From assembly GCA_024234615.1 (NCBI GenBank), contig JACKNY010000001.1, positions 376,501-440,500 of the forward strand: DNA of 64,000 bases, written 5' to 3'. The notes beneath the pieces were generated by a model. It made no database searches and was not told the origin of the DNA. It saw only the letters and a program-made list of their open reading frames with translations. Position 1 is the first letter of the stretch; each line of letters begins with the position of its first letter. Source of the DNA: Pseudomonadales bacterium. GTDB lineage: Bacteria > Pseudomonadota > Gammaproteobacteria > Pseudomonadales > IMCC2047. This document shows, in pieces, positions 9,504 through 20,201 of this stretch. Made by a program: the position numbers and the translations under genes.

Positions 9504-10931
9504 ATGAAGTTGGAAATACCCCGTTTTAATCAGGCTCACGTCACGGTAATCGGTGATGTGATGCTGGATCGATATTGGTACGGCGGTACTTCACGTATAT
9601 CTCCAGAAGCGCCGGTTCCGGTGGTCGGTGTAAAGCATCGCGATGAACGTCCTGGCGGCGCAGCCAACGTGTCGTTAAATATTGCTGCGCTGGGAACGAC
9701 AACCGAGCTGATTGGTGTCGTCGGCAAGGATGAAGCCGCCCAGTCCTTGTGTGAACGATTGGGAGCCGTAGATGTGATTTGCGATTTTCAGACATCAGAT
9801 ACCCGACCGACCATCACCAAGCTCAGAGTGATTAGTCAAAACCAGCAGCTGTTACGACTGGATTTTGAAGAAGCATTTCAGGCGAGCGATGTCGATCAAT
9901 TTCCCGCTAAATTAAAAAGCTATATTCTCAACACCGGTGCCCTGGTGCTTTCAGACTATGGTAAGGGGGCGTTAAAGGAACCACAAAAACTGATTGCCCT
10001 GGCGCGTGCTGCGAAGGTGCCTGTGCTGGTTGACCCCAAGGGTACCGACTTTACCAAATATCGTGGTGCAACGTTGATTACCCCCAATCTCAAAGAATTT
10101 GAGGCCGTTGTCGGGCATTGCAATAGCGAGCAGGAGTTGGTCGATCGCGGCATTGCACTGCTACGAGAATTAAAAGTAGAGGCTTTGCTGGTAACCCGCA
10201 GTGAGCATGGCATGACGCTGTTGCGAGACGGTGAAGCAGAGTTGCATTTGCCAGCCCGAGCGCGAGAAGTGTTTGATGTGACGGGAGCTGGAGATACGGT
10301 TATTTCGGTAATCGCTGCCTCTTTGGCGGCTGGCAGTGGTTTGCCTCAAGCGGTTGCCTTGGCGAATATCGCCGCTGGCTTGGTTGTCGCCAAGTTGGGT
10401 ACCGCGACGGTTAGTGTGCCGGAACTCAGGAGAGCGGTGCAGCGTGAACAAGGTTCTGAGCGGGGAGTGGTGAGTGAGGAGCAATTGCTCATGGTGATTG
10501 AAGATGCCCATGCTCATGGGGAAAAAATAGTTTTTACGAATGGTTGCTTCGATATTATTCACGCGGGGCATGTTGGTTATCTCGAAGAAGCGGGGAGTTT
10601 AGGTGATCGTCTAATCGTGGCGGTCAATACCGATGAGTCAGTGGCGCGCTTAAAAGGCCCAGGGCGCCCCATTAATCCCGTTGAACGACGTATGCGGGTG
10701 CTGGCTGGATTGGGCGCAGTGGACTGGGTGGTGCCCTTTGCTCAGGATACCCCCGAAGAATTATTACAAAAAGTGCGGCCGGATGTGTTAGTCAAAGGCG
10801 GCGATTACAAGGTGAGTGACATTGTCGGTGCTGAGCTAGTAAGCTCCTATGGCGGAGAGGTTAAGGTGCTGAGTTTTATCGATGAGCTATCCACGACCGC
10901 TATTGTGGAAAAAATCAAACAACGCCAATGA
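9504..10931 (+). CDS. hldE: Bifunctional D-glycero-beta-D-manno-heptose-7-phosphate kinase / 1-phosphate adenylyltransferase
   Basis: Makes ADP-heptose for the LPS inner core: an N-terminal ribokinase-type domain (about 1-315) phosphorylates heptose 7-phosphate, and a C-terminal nucleotidyltransferase (about 340-475) adds AMP. Motifs: [11 protein letters not shown] and [11 protein letters not shown], the kinase base region [10 protein letters not shown], and in the second domain [13 protein letters not shown] with the HxGH nucleotide site. The start is set at ATG 9504 ([10 protein letters not shown]), which aligns with E. coli HldE; an in-frame TTG 36 bases upstream would only add unrelated residues. 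The stop overlaps the waaA start by 4 bases (ATGA). Confidence 0.96.
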   Translation: MKLEIPRFNQAHVTVIGDVMLDRYWYGGTSRISPEAPVPVVGVKHRDERPGGAANVSLNIAALGTTTELIGVVGKDEAAQSLCERLGAVDVICDFQTSDTRPTITKLRVISQNQQLLRLDFEEAFQASDVDQFPAKLKSYILNTGALVLSDYGKGALKEPQKLIALARAAKVPVLVDPKGTDFTKYRGATLITPNLKEFEAVVGHCNSEQELVDRGIALLRELKVEALLVTRSEHGMTLLRDGEAELHLPARAREVFDVTGAGDTVISVIAASLAAGSGLPQAVALANIAAGLVVAKLGTATVSVPELRRAVQREQGSERGVVSEEQLLMVIEDAHAHGEKIVFTNGCFDIIHAGHVGYLEEAGSLGDRLIVAVNTDESVARLKGPGRPINPVERRMRVLAGLGAVDWVVPFAQDTPEELLQKVRPDVLVKGGDYKVSDIVGAELVSSYGGEVKVLSFIDELSTTAIVEKIKQRQ

Positions 10932-12208
10932 ACCGGTGTTTTTACACGCTAGTCTACTACCTGTTACTACCCTTTATTTTTCTGCGTCTGCTATGGCGAG
11001 CACGTAAAGCGCCCGATTACGCCAAGCGCTGGCCTGAGCGTTTAGGCTTTTTTCCGGCACCGCCTCAAACTGGCGGGCTTTGGTTGCATTCGGTCTCTGT
11101 GGGGGAAACCATTGCCGCTGCGCCACTAATTAAGCAGATTCAGCAGGCCTACCCGCAATTGCCAATAGTGATTACCACCATGACGCCCACTGGTTCCGAT
11201 CGAGTTCGTGCAATATTTGGCGACTCAGTGTTCCATGTTTATATTCCGTATGATATCCCCTGTGCGGTTAATCGGTTTTTGGCGAAAACTCAGCCAAAGC
11301 TGGTGTTGATCATGGAAACTGAGCTTTGGCCGAATCTGATCCACTGTTGTCACCAGAATAACATCCCGCAGATAGTGATGAACGCGCGTATGTCTGAACG
11401 TTCCGCACGCGGTTATCAACGCTTTGCAAAATTGGCAAAAGGCATGCTAGGTAAACTCAGCCTGGTTGCGGCGCAAACTGCAGGAGATGCTGAGAGATTG
11501 TTAAGTCTTGGCTTGCTACAAGAGCAGCTGGTAGTGACGGGAAGCCTTAAGTTTGATATCCGCGTCCCAGAAGAAATTAAAAGCCAATCGCAGGGGATAC
11601 GCAGTAGCTGGGGTAATGACCGGCCAGTTTGGATTGCCGCGAGTACCCATGCGGGTGAAGACGAGCAGGTGCTGGCAGCCTACCAGTGGCTAAGACAGAA
11701 ACTGCCTGATTTACTGTTGGTATTGGTGCCGCGCCATCCAGAACGGTTTACTCAGGCGGCGGTTTTGTGCCAGTCCTCTGGCTTGAATGTTTCGCGCCGT
11801 AGTGCGCGGGAGGCGGTCACCGCAGACACCCATGTTATGCTGAGTGATACCATGGGTGAGCTATTGCTATTGTATGCTACCGCAGATGTGGCGTTTGTGG
11901 GCGGTACTCTGGTGCCAACTGGGGGGCACAATTTTCTTGAGCCAGCTGCATTGGGAGTACCGGTAATCTGCGGGCCGCATCGCTTTAATTTCGCTCAGGT
12001 CAGTGAGATGTTGCTTGTCGCAGGTGCTATGCGTGAAGTCTCGAACGCATCAGAATTGGGTACGGCTGTGTTGGCTGTATTAACACAACCCACGTTGCAT
12101 CAGCAGATGAGTAGCGCCGGTGCGGCAGTCATCGCGGCTAACCGCGGTGCTCAGCAACGAATGTTCGAGCAGATTAAGGGGTTTTTGGAGTCTTCCCCTC
12201 CTCGGTGA
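10928..12208 (+). CDS. waaA: 3-deoxy-D-manno-octulosonic acid transferase
   Basis: Transfers Kdo from CMP-Kdo to lipid IVA at the inner face of the cytoplasmic membrane. 426 residues: one N-terminal membrane anchor (about 5-22), then two GT-B domains. Typical segments are [18 protein letters not shown] with the catalytic glutamate, [21 protein letters not shown], and in the C-terminal half [20 protein letters not shown]. Translation is coupled to hldE by an ATGA overlap. The 3' end overlaps the convergent tolC gene by 35 bases. Number of Kdo residues added cannot be judged from sequence. Confidence 0.96.
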   Translation: MNRCFYTLVYYLLLPFIFLRLLWRARKAPDYAKRWPERLGFFPAPPQTGGLWLHSVSVGETIAAAPLIKQIQQAYPQLPIVITTMTPTGSDRVRAIFGDSVFHVYIPYDIPCAVNRFLAKTQPKLVLIMETELWPNLIHCCHQNNIPQIVMNARMSERSARGYQRFAKLAKGMLGKLSLVAAQTAGDAERLLSLGLLQEQLVVTGSLKFDIRVPEEIKSQSQGIRSSWGNDRPVWIAASTHAGEDEQVLAAYQWLRQKLPDLLLVLVPRHPERFTQAAVLCQSSGLNVSRRSAREAVTADTHVMLSDTMGELLLLYATADVAFVGGTLVPTGGHNFLEPAALGVPVICGPHRFNFAQVSEMLLVAGAMREVSNASELGTAVLAVLTQPTLHQQMSSAGAAVIAANRGAQQRMFEQIKGFLESSPPR

Positions 12209-13550
12209 GGGTTAACCACCGATTAAAGGACTCTAAGTCGGTAACGCTGAGCGTTCCAGCAATCCTTTTTAGTCGCAGGCTATCGATAATGTAATCATAG
12301 ATAGCGTTATAGTAATTCCGCTGGGCTTCGAACAGAGTATTTCTTACCTGCAAGACATCGACAATATTACGTGTACCAACCTCATAGCCGCCTTCCGTTG
12401 CTTCCAAAGCACTCTGGCTGGATTTTAGTGCCAGTTTACGTGCCGCTACACGGAGCACATCGGAGTTAACGGTGCGGTGTTGGCGTTGAATGTCCTGCTT
12501 GATAGTACGATATTGATTCTCATAATTTTCTTTTGCTTGCGTCAGGCGATGATGTGCTTCACGCACTCGGGATTGGGTGCCGCCGCCTTGGAAAATAGGA
12601 ATGTTTAATTCCAATGCATAGTTTTCGATATCCGATTCGTTCCCTAAAAAAGAAATACCACCGTCTTCGGAGTGGGAGTAGCTTGCGACGGCGTCCAGTG
12701 TAGGCAAGTGGCCGGACTTCTGTCGCTTAACCTCCTGCTTCGCAGCTGCCACCTGATGCTGACTGGCGTTGAGAGATAGATTGTGTTCCAGCGCCGTGGC
12801 AATCCATTCCTGCAGTGAGGCGGGATTAGGGTTGGTGATGGGCATGCTTTTATCAAGCTGATTGATTTTGTTATAACGGCTATTAGTTAAAGTCTCGAGT
12901 GCGGTGAAACTATTGTCGCGTTCCTCTTCCTGGGTGATACGGACAACGCGAGAAAGATCATACACTGCGCGCGCTTCGTGCACATCGGTTACCGCAATCA
13001 GGCCTACATCAAAACGCTCCTGAGTTTGATCCAGTTGTCGTCGAAAGGCGGTCTCTGCTGCTACGGCTGAGCTGAGATTGTCTTCGGCGCGCAGAATATT
13101 AAAATAGGCTTCGGCAACTCGAATAATCAGGTCCTGCTCGGCGTTGCTGTATTCAGCCAGCGCCTGTTTACTGCTTTCCTTGGCGGATAGCAGTTGAAAC
13201 CAGCGGTCAGCACGAAATAATGGTTGCGTCAGTCGCGCTGAATAACCATTGGAGTTAAAGCGTTCTTGCGTATTGGAACTGCCACCAGCGAATTCACGGT
13301 CAATCGTTGCCGTATTTGCACTCAGAGTCAGGTCTGGTAGCAGCAGGGCTCGGCTTTGCGGAATTGCTTCTAGTTCTGCTTGCAATTGGGCATGAGCGGC
13401 ACGTACTTGTGGATCTTCGTTCTGAGCCTCCGCAAATATTTGTAACAAATCGGTGGCCAAGCAATAATTGCTGATCATAACGCTAACGATGAACAGTACA
13501 ATTGTTTTTAGTTGTCTTGGGAGCTGTCTTCGGAACTGTCTTAGAAACAT
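12174..13550 (-). CDS. tolC: TolC-family outer membrane efflux channel
   Basis: Outer membrane/periplasmic trimeric channel used by tripartite efflux pumps and type I secretion. 458 residues beginning with a signal peptide (about 1-32, cleavage near NYCLA/TD). The body shows the internal duplication of the family: two similar halves rich in helical heptads, e.g. LSANTATIDREF in the first and LDAVASYSHSEDG in the second. The position beside nudF/DUF1249/yqiA matches the tolC locus of many gammaproteobacteria, so this is the general tolC. The 3' end overlaps waaA on the opposite strand. Confidence 0.92.
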   Translation of the reverse strand: MFLRQFRRQLPRQLKTIVLFIVSVMISNYCLATDLLQIFAEAQNEDPQVRAAHAQLQAELEAIPQSRALLLPDLTLSANTATIDREFAGGSSNTQERFNSNGYSARLTQPLFRADRWFQLLSAKESSKQALAEYSNAEQDLIIRVAEAYFNILRAEDNLSSAVAAETAFRRQLDQTQERFDVGLIAVTDVHEARAVYDLSRVVRITQEEERDNSFTALETLTNSRYNKINQLDKSMPITNPNPASLQEWIATALEHNLSLNASQHQVAAAKQEVKRQKSGHLPTLDAVASYSHSEDGGISFLGNESDIENYALELNIPIFQGGGTQSRVREAHHRLTQAKENYENQYRTIKQDIQRQHRTVNSDVLRVAARKLALKSSQSALEATEGGYEVGTRNIVDVLQVRNTLFEAQRNYYNAIYDYIIDSLRLKRIAGTLSVTDLESFNRWLTLTEEGKTPKTP

Positions 13551-13772
13551 AGGCTTATATCAGAATTAAATGGAGGTTTAGGTTCGACCGGAAGAATCAG
13601 TGTTGAATTATAGGGGAGAATGGGAGCGTCGGCCAATCTTAAATAGACAAGGTGTAGCTCGCTCCCTAAACTGTCCTTTTGACACGAGAAAATCTGCGAG
13701 CTAATGCTGACTAAAACAGTGCTCAAGTTCGCATCAAATCTATCCTTCATTTAAGATTAAGATCGTTAAAGC

Positions 13773-14837
13773 ATGAATAAACTGTCCATTTTATTTTTAT
13801 GTACCGGAAATTCTTGCCGCTCACAGATGGCGGAAGGCTGGGCAAAACATTTGTTCGCGCAATCCAGTTTGGCAAAAACCTATCAGTTGCAGATATCTTC
13901 ATCGGGGATCGAAGCACATGGTGTCAATCCACGGACAGTTGAGGTGATGGCTGAAGTGGGTATCGATATCAGTGGGCAAACATCAGATGCGCTTGAGCCA
14001 GGAATACTTGAACGACATGATTGGGTTATTACATTGTGCTCGCATGCCGATAAAAACTGTCCGGTATTACCTGGCAATGTGGCGCGGCAACACTGGGATT
14101 TGCCGGATCCGGCAAAAGCCAAGCGAAAGGGAGGTATTTTAGCTGCTTTTAGGGAGTCAAGAGATAGAATCCGTCTGGCGGTAGAAGAGTTGATCATTAT
14201 GTTCGAACGGCGTAATACGGCTGAATTAGCACCACAGTTTGATCGCGCCGATATTGAAATTATTAAGCAGGAAAGCCCGTTTAAAGGTTTTTTTGAAATG
14301 CAGGAAATTACCCTGCGTCATAAACTGTTTGAAGGGGGTTGGAGTGAGGTTTTCACGCGTGAGCTTTTTGTGCGGGGGTTGGCGGTGGTGGCCTTGTTGT
14401 ATGATCCACAGCAGGATCAGGTGATTTTAATTGAACAGTTTCGTATCGGGTCGCTGGAGGATAGGCGTAGCCCTTGGTTATTGGAGTTGGTAGCCGGCAT
14501 GGTAGAGCCGGGCGAAATTCCCGAGCAAGTGGTACGTAGAGAGGCGATGGAAGAAGCTGGCTGTGTGGTTAAGGACGTGGTAAAACTCTATGATTATTGG
14601 GTCAGCCCCGGCGCTACCAACGAACAGGTTGCTATCTATTGTGGACGAGTCGATACTCAGGGGGTTGGTGGTGTGCATGGGTTGGATTATGAACATGAAG
14701 ATATTCGCGTTGAAGTGGTTGCCGCAGATTGGGCATTTATGGCGATAGATTCCGGCATAATTAATAATGCCGCTACAATAATGGCGTTGCAGTGGTTACA
14801 ATTAAATCGAAAACGGCTCCAACAGGAGTGGTGCTAG
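13773..14837 (+). CDS. Fusion: thioredoxin-type arsenate reductase (ArsC) + ADP-ribose pyrophosphatase (NudF)
   Basis: One uninterrupted 354-residue frame with two complete domains. Residues 1-145 form a low-molecular-weight phosphatase fold of the thioredoxin-coupled ArsC type: P-loop CTGNSCRS (C10 to R16), redox pair C89 and C96 in [11 protein letters not shown], and the general-acid region HWDLPDPA. Residues about 155-354 are a NudF-type hydrolase of ADP-ribose, with a perfect Nudix box from G242 (GMVEPGE, then REAMEEAG at 256-263) and the C-terminal ALQWLQL of NudF. In other gammaproteobacteria nudF alone stands here between tolC and DUF1249. The ArsC part is therefore an addition. An internal ATG at 14199 could allow separate NudF synthesis. 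Divergent from tolC; DUF1249 follows after 35 bases. Confidence 0.9.
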   Translation: MNKLSILFLCTGNSCRSQMAEGWAKHLFAQSSLAKTYQLQISSSGIEAHGVNPRTVEVMAEVGIDISGQTSDALEPGILERHDWVITLCSHADKNCPVLPGNVARQHWDLPDPAKAKRKGGILAAFRESRDRIRLAVEELIIMFERRNTAELAPQFDRADIEIIKQESPFKGFFEMQEITLRHKLFEGGWSEVFTRELFVRGLAVVALLYDPQQDQVILIEQFRIGSLEDRRSPWLLELVAGMVEPGEIPEQVVRREAMEEAGCVVKDVVKLYDYWVSPGATNEQVAIYCGRVDTQGVGGVHGLDYEHEDIRVEVVAADWAFMAIDSGIINNAATIMALQWLQLNRKRLQQEWC

Positions 14838-14872
14838 CCAGTCATATCGAGTGCAGGTTGTATGAATAGAGT

Positions 14873-15328
14873 ATGAAAAAATTGCGGTATGTCCCAGATC
14901 TTTGCGAGCTGATGGCGGAGTGTGAAGCCAACTATGCGCGATTACAAAAATTAATGCCAACAATGGAGCAAGCGACACGGCGTATTTTCGGAGTTGCCTC
15001 GAAATCAGATCAACCGGTACAAATCTGCTTGGAAGTGATAGAGGAGTTTAAATACACCGCCACCATTCGCTTTACTCATCAGGATAAAGCCGGTCATTGG
15101 TTAAGAAAACCAGCACTGCTCATCCGCATTTACCATGATGCCCGTATGGCAGAAGTGGTTGAGCTGGAAAACAGCCAGCAACTAAAGGGCGTATATCGTT
15201 ATCCCAACGCAAAGATGTATCAGCCGGATGAAAAAATGCAACGTAACCTGTATCTGGGAGAATGGTTGCGGCAATGTCTGGCGCAGGGCTATGCCGTCGA
15301 TAAGCTTGATTTTGCTAGGGTTTTCTGA
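14873..15328 (+). CDS. DUF1249 family protein (YqiB-like)
   Basis: 151 residues, no signal peptide or membrane segment. Similar to E. coli YqiB, recognised by YVPDLCELMAECEANYARL at the start, RIYHDARMAEV in the middle and the conserved tract YPNAKMYQPDEKMQRN with LGEWLRQCL near the end. Function is not established. It lies between nudF and yqiA as in E. coli and Pseudomonas, except that cpdA, which normally sits between DUF1249 and yqiA, is absent here. Confidence 0.88.
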   Translation: MKKLRYVPDLCELMAECEANYARLQKLMPTMEQATRRIFGVASKSDQPVQICLEVIEEFKYTATIRFTHQDKAGHWLRKPALLIRIYHDARMAEVVELENSQQLKGVYRYPNAKMYQPDEKMQRNLYLGEWLRQCLAQGYAVDKLDFARVF

Positions 15329-15353
15329 AGTAATGTACAGGTTAGGATGATAA

Positions 15354-15965
15354 TTGATTGTTTCTATGTTGCCAGCCTTAGCGCCTTATATTATTTATAT
15401 TCACGGTTTTAACAGCTCACCGGCATCCTTTAAAGCGGCATATTTAAAAAACTATTTAAGCCAAATTGGCTGTGCTGAAAGTTATGTTGCCCCGGCTTTG
15501 GATTATCGTCCTCAACTGGCGATTGAGCAGTTGTGCGAATTGATTGAACAATACCTATCCAAATTTAATATTACCTTGATCGGTAGCTCGCTTGGCGGCT
15601 ACTATGCCACTTACCTAACGGAAAAATATGGGGTTAATTCGGTACTGATTAATCCAGCAGTAGCGCCCTATAGGATGATGGCGCAAGCACTTGGAAAGCA
15701 GCGTAATTACCATACTCAGCAAAGGTATGATATTACGCAAAGGGAGGTTGACCAACTGCGTCAAATCGAGCAGTTGGAATTGACCGATCCCAACAAATAT
15801 TTGGTATTACTGCAAACAGGTGATGATACCCTCGATTATCGCGAAGCGGCACATAAGTACGCGAATTCAAAGTTGATAATAAGACAAGGTGGCTCGCACG
15901 GGTTTGATCATTTTGATCAGGCAGTGCCTGATATACTGCATTTTGCGGGCTTGGTAATTAACTGA
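15354..15965 (+). CDS. yqiA: YqiA-type alpha/beta-hydrolase (esterase)
   Basis: 203-residue alpha/beta-hydrolase of the YqiA/UPF0227 group, probably a small cytoplasmic esterase. Motifs: YIHGFNSSPASFKA (oxyanion loop), the nucleophile elbow IGSSLGGYYATYL with its serine, a late aspartate in LQTGDDTLDY and the histidine in GGSHGFDHF, completing a Ser-Asp-His triad. The start is uncertain: TTG at 15354 has AGGA about 6 bases upstream, while ATG at 15366 is farther from it. It lies 22 bases ahead of parE, the usual arrangement. Confidence 0.88.
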   Translation: MIVSMLPALAPYIIYIHGFNSSPASFKAAYLKNYLSQIGCAESYVAPALDYRPQLAIEQLCELIEQYLSKFNITLIGSSLGGYYATYLTEKYGVNSVLINPAVAPYRMMAQALGKQRNYHTQQRYDITQREVDQLRQIEQLELTDPNKYLVLLQTGDDTLDYREAAHKYANSKLIIRQGGSHGFDHFDQAVPDILHFAGLVIN

Positions 15966-15987
15966 AACTCATCGAATTAAGAGCATT

Positions 15988-17880
15988 ATGACAACTGCAA
16001 CCTACACGGCGGAATCCATTGAAGTATTGAGCGGGCTTGACCCGGTCAAACGACGTCCCGGTATGTACACCGATACGTCGCGGCCTAATCATTTGGCGCA
16101 AGAGGTAGTGGATAACAGTGTTGATGAGGCAATTGCCGGGTATGCCAAGCGCATCCATGTCGAATTGCATCCAGATAGCTCACTCTCGGTAGAGGATGAC
16201 GGGCGAGGCATGCCGGTAGACATCCATCCAGAAGAAGGGGTCAGTGGTGTCGAACTTATTCTGACCCGACTACATGCGGGCGGTAAGTTTTCCAATAAGA
16301 ATTATCAGTTTTCTGGCGGTCTGCACGGTGTTGGCGTGTCTGTCGTCAATGCCTTGTCACGACGTTTGGAAGTGGAAATACGCCGCGATGGTAAGAAATA
16401 TCGGACGGTTTTTGCTGATGGTGACAAGCAGGAAGATTTAAGGGTGGTGGATACGGTCGGGCAGCGTAACACCGGAACCAAGGTGCATTTCTGGCCGAAT
16501 GTTAGCTATTTTGATTCGCCTAAATTTTCAGTGCCACGTTTAAAACACACACTGCGGGCCAAAGCAGTACTTTGCCCGGGCTTGGAAGTTAGCTTTGTCG
16601 ATCATATCAGCGGTGAACAGGATACCTGGTATTACGAAGATGGACTCAAGGATTATCTGACAGGCTCCACCCGTGAGTATGAAACCGTACCTTTGGAGCC
16701 CTTTACTGGGGCGTTAGCGGCAGAAGGTGAAGCGGCAGACTGGGCTGTGCAATGGCTACCAGAAGGTGGCGAGTTGATTACGGAAAGCTATGTCAACCTC
16801 ATTCCCACTGCACAGGGCGGCACTCATGTGAATGGTTTTCGCACCGGCCTGTTGGAGGCTATGCGGGAATTTTGTGAGTTCCGCAATCTGGTGCCGCGAG
16901 GTGTTAAGTTGTCACCGGAAGATATTTGGGATCGTTGTGCCTACATCCTTTCGGTAAAAATGACCGACCCACAGTTCTCCGGGCAGACCAAAGAACGCCT
17001 TTCCTCGCGCCAGTGTGCACCCTTTGTCTCAGGGGTTGTTAAGGATGCCTTTAGTCTGTGGCTCAATAGTCATACCGAAGCGGCGGAGCAATTGGCGGAT
17101 ATGGCGATTGACAGCGCACAACGTCGCTTGCGTGCGAGCAAAAAAGTCATCCGCAAAAAAATTACCAGCGGTCCGGCGTTGCCGGGTAAACTCTCTGACT
17201 GTAGCAGTCAGGACATGAGTCGCACAGAGTTGTTTTTGGTCGAAGGTGATTCGGCGGGAGGTTCCGCCAAGCAAGCTCGCGAAAGGGAGTTTCAGGCGGT
17301 ATTGCCATTGCGCGGTAAGATCCTCAACACCTGGGAGGTGGATTCAGGAGAAATTTTGGCGTCGCAGGAAGTCCATGATATTTCCGTTGCGCTCGGTGTT
17401 GACCCAGGCTCGGAAGATATTAGTGGTTTGCGTTATGGCAAAATTTGTATTTTGGCAGATGCTGACTCGGATGGGTTACATATCGCGACCTTACTCTGTG
17501 CTCTTTTTGTACGCCATTTTAAACCCTTGGTGAGTGGCGGACATATCTTCGTCGCGATGCCGCCGCTGTTTCGAATCGATGTTGGGAAAGAAGTTTACTA
17601 TGCCCTGAGTGAGCATGAAAAACAGGGCTATTTGGATATGATTGCGGCTGAAAAAAAGAAGGGCAAAGTGAATGTGCAGCGTTTTAAAGGTCTGGGCGAA
17701 ATGAATCCATTGCAACTGCGCGAGACGACCATGGCACCGGATACGCGCCGACTGGTGCAGCTGACCATTGAAGCGGGGGACGGAACCTTTGAGGTGATGG
17801 ATAAACTGCTGGCGAAAAAACGTGCGCAGGATCGCAAGGCATGGCTGGAAAGTGCCGGTGATCTTGCTAATCTGGCCTAA
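15988..17880 (+). CDS. parE: DNA topoisomerase IV subunit B
   Basis: ATPase subunit of topoisomerase IV, which decatenates replicated chromosomes. 630 residues: GHKL ATPase domain with EVVDNSVDEAIAGY, DDGRGMPVD and GGLHGVGVSVVNALS; transducer domain; and TOPRIM domain with LFLVEGDSAGGSAKQAR and ILADADSDGLH. The length and the lack of the long GyrB-type insertion identify ParE rather than GyrB, and adjacency to parC supports it. parC starts 44 bases downstream. Confidence 0.97.
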   Translation: MTTATYTAESIEVLSGLDPVKRRPGMYTDTSRPNHLAQEVVDNSVDEAIAGYAKRIHVELHPDSSLSVEDDGRGMPVDIHPEEGVSGVELILTRLHAGGKFSNKNYQFSGGLHGVGVSVVNALSRRLEVEIRRDGKKYRTVFADGDKQEDLRVVDTVGQRNTGTKVHFWPNVSYFDSPKFSVPRLKHTLRAKAVLCPGLEVSFVDHISGEQDTWYYEDGLKDYLTGSTREYETVPLEPFTGALAAEGEAADWAVQWLPEGGELITESYVNLIPTAQGGTHVNGFRTGLLEAMREFCEFRNLVPRGVKLSPEDIWDRCAYILSVKMTDPQFSGQTKERLSSRQCAPFVSGVVKDAFSLWLNSHTEAAEQLADMAIDSAQRRLRASKKVIRKKITSGPALPGKLSDCSSQDMSRTELFLVEGDSAGGSAKQAREREFQAVLPLRGKILNTWEVDSGEILASQEVHDISVALGVDPGSEDISGLRYGKICILADADSDGLHIATLLCALFVRHFKPLVSGGHIFVAMPPLFRIDVGKEVYYALSEHEKQGYLDMIAAEKKKGKVNVQRFKGLGEMNPLQLRETTMAPDTRRLVQLTIEAGDGTFEVMDKLLAKKRAQDRKAWLESAGDLANLA

Positions 17881-17924
17881 CATCCAAACAGCCCATCAAT
17901 TAACAATCGATACTGGTTAAAAAT

Positions 17925-20201
17925 ATGACGGATATGATTGATCTTTCAGGGGAGGGCGTCGAGCGTCTATCTCTGAAGCAATATTCCGAGGATGCCTACT
18001 TAAATTACTCGATGTACGTCATCCTCGATCGGGCTTTGCCGCATATTGGCGATGGCCTAAAGCCGGTGCAACGGCGTATTGTTTACGCGATGTCTGAACT
18101 GGGGTTAAAAGCCACTGCCAAGTTTAAGAAGTCAGCGCGCACGGTAGGCGATGTCCTCGGTAAATTTCATCCGCATGGAGATAGTGCTTGCTATGAAGCA
18201 ATGGTGTTGATGGCGCAGTCTTTTTCGTACCGTTATCCATTAGTCGATGGGCAGGGCAACTGGGGTTCAGCTGATGATCCGAAGTCCTTTGCGGCGATGC
18301 GTTATACCGAATCACGGTTAGCGCCTTATGCTGAAGTGCTACTGCAGGAACTTGGTCAGGGTACAGTGGATTGGACGTTGAATTTTGATGGCACCTTGCG
18401 TGAACCCGTAACCCTTCCCGCCCGGTTGCCGAATATTTTATTAAACGGTGGTACCGGTATTGCAGTGGGAATGGCGACCGATATTCCGCCACATAACTTG
18501 AAGGAAGTCGCGAGCGCCTGTATTCAGTTGCTGGATAATCCGCATGCAACTGTGGCGCAAATTTGTGAACAGATCCAGGGCCCTGACTTCCCCACTCAGG
18601 CGGAAATTATCACGTCACGTGAAGAAATTATCAAAATGTACGAGAGCGGACGTGGATCTTTGCGCATGCGTGCCACTTATGATCAGGAAAGCGGTGATAT
18701 CGTCGTTAATGCGCTGCCTTATCAGGTGTCTGGCGCTAAGGTGTTGGAGCAGATTGCCGCGCAAATGCAGGCAAAGAAATTGCCGATGGTAGCGGATTTG
18801 CGCGACGAGTCGGATCATGAGAACCCAACGCGCCTGATTATTACGCCACGTTCAAATCGAGTCGATGTGGAATCACTGATGGCGCATCTGTTTGCGACCA
18901 CCGATTTGGAGCGAACCTATCGCGTCAATATGAACATGATTGGACTGGACGGTCGTCCCAAAGTGCGCAGTCTGGTCGAAGTGCTGAGCGAATGGCTAAC
19001 CTATCGCACCAATGTTGTGACGCGACGATTACAGCACCGCTTGGATCTGGTGCTGGATCGGTTGCATGTACTTGAGGGCTTGTTAGTCGCCTATCTCAAT
19101 ATTGATGAGGTGATTGCCATTATTCGCCAGGAGGATAAGCCCAAGCCAGTGTTAATGGAACGCTTCAATTTATCTTCGGTGCAGGCGGAAGCAATTTTGG
19201 AGTTGAAATTGCGCCACTTAGCTAAACTTGAAGAGGTAAAAATTCGTGGTGAGCAGGCTGAACTGGACGCAGAGCGGGCACAATTAGAAAAAATTCTGGA
19301 ATCGAAATCTCGTCTCAAAACATTGATTAAAAAAGAAATTATTGCTGATGCTGAGCTTTATGGCGATGAACGGCGCTCACCTATTGTTGCGCGAACGGAA
19401 GCGCAAGCCTATAGCGAAACCGACCTGCTGACATCTGAACCTGTTACCCTGGTGCTTTCCAAACAGGGTTGGGCAAGAGCGGCAAAAGGACACGATATTG
19501 ACGCTAGCGGTTTGGCTTATAAGTCTGGGGACGCCTATCTTGCGCAAGCAAAAGGGCGCAGTAGCCAGAACGCGGTGTTTCTTGATTCGACAGGACGCGC
19601 CTATACCTTGGCGGCACATACGTTGCCTTCGGCTAGGGGACAGGGCGAACCGCTAACAGGTCGCCTCACGGTTCCGAGCGGCGCTCAGTTTGAGGGGGTT
19701 AGTATTGGTGAACCGGGCAAACTGATTGTGATGGCATCTGATGCTGGTTACGGATTCGTCACAAAGTTAGAAAATTTATTTTCCAAAAATCGATCGGGAA
19801 AAGCTGCGATTAGCTTACCGGCAGGAGCTCATGTGCTGATGCCGAGCAATATCGATAATTTGGAGGAACAGTGGTTGGCGGCGGTGAGTAATGAAGGCCG
19901 TTTGTTGATGTTTCCGTTACGAGAGTTACCCATACTGAACAGGGGTAAAGGCAACAAAATTATCCAAATTCCACCCAAGCGAGTCGCGGCAAGAGAGGAG
20001 TTCGTGATCGCGGTTGCCGTTTTGTATGAGAAAGATAGCCTAGTGGTACATGCGGGTAAGCGCTTTATCAAAATTAGGTTTGCCGAACTGGAGCATTATC
20101 GTGGCGAGCGCGGACGTCGAGGTAATAAATTGCCGCGTGGATTCCAAAAGGTAGATCGGGTTGAGGTGGAGCATAAGTCTACACAGGAGCCGGACGCTTG
20201 A
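17925..20201 (+). CDS. parC: DNA topoisomerase IV subunit A
   Basis: DNA cleavage and rejoining subunit of topoisomerase IV. 758 residues. The catalytic tyrosine lies in [14 protein letters not shown]; the quinolone-resistance region reads [16 protein letters not shown], with the serine and the glutamate four residues later in the susceptible-type state. The C-terminal domain (about 500-750) has the shorter, degenerate beta-pinwheel repeats of ParC and lacks the GyrA box of gyrase. The stop overlaps the TTG start of serB by 4 bases (TTGA). Confidence 0.97.
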   Translation: MTDMIDLSGEGVERLSLKQYSEDAYLNYSMYVILDRALPHIGDGLKPVQRRIVYAMSELGLKATAKFKKSARTVGDVLGKFHPHGDSACYEAMVLMAQSFSYRYPLVDGQGNWGSADDPKSFAAMRYTESRLAPYAEVLLQELGQGTVDWTLNFDGTLREPVTLPARLPNILLNGGTGIAVGMATDIPPHNLKEVASACIQLLDNPHATVAQICEQIQGPDFPTQAEIITSREEIIKMYESGRGSLRMRATYDQESGDIVVNALPYQVSGAKVLEQIAAQMQAKKLPMVADLRDESDHENPTRLIITPRSNRVDVESLMAHLFATTDLERTYRVNMNMIGLDGRPKVRSLVEVLSEWLTYRTNVVTRRLQHRLDLVLDRLHVLEGLLVAYLNIDEVIAIIRQEDKPKPVLMERFNLSSVQAEAILELKLRHLAKLEEVKIRGEQAELDAERAQLEKILESKSRLKTLIKKEIIADAELYGDERRSPIVARTEAQAYSETDLLTSEPVTLVLSKQGWARAAKGHDIDASGLAYKSGDAYLAQAKGRSSQNAVFLDSTGRAYTLAAHTLPSARGQGEPLTGRLTVPSGAQFEGVSIGEPGKLIVMASDAGYGFVTKLENLFSKNRSGKAAISLPAGAHVLMPSNIDNLEEQWLAAVSNEGRLLMFPLRELPILNRGKGNKIIQIPPKRVAAREEFVIAVAVLYEKDSLVVHAGKRFIKIRFAELEHYRGERGRRGNKLPRGFQKVDRVEVEHKSTQEPDA

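Noticed and set aside
13541..13750. 69-codon minus-strand frame in the tolC leader, overlapping the tolC start
   Set aside because: No ribosome binding site or family features; the region is better explained as tolC leader and promoter.
18124..18549. 141-codon frame on the minus strand within parC
   Set aside because: Lies wholly inside a well-supported gene on the other strand, and its translation has no domain or ribosome binding site.
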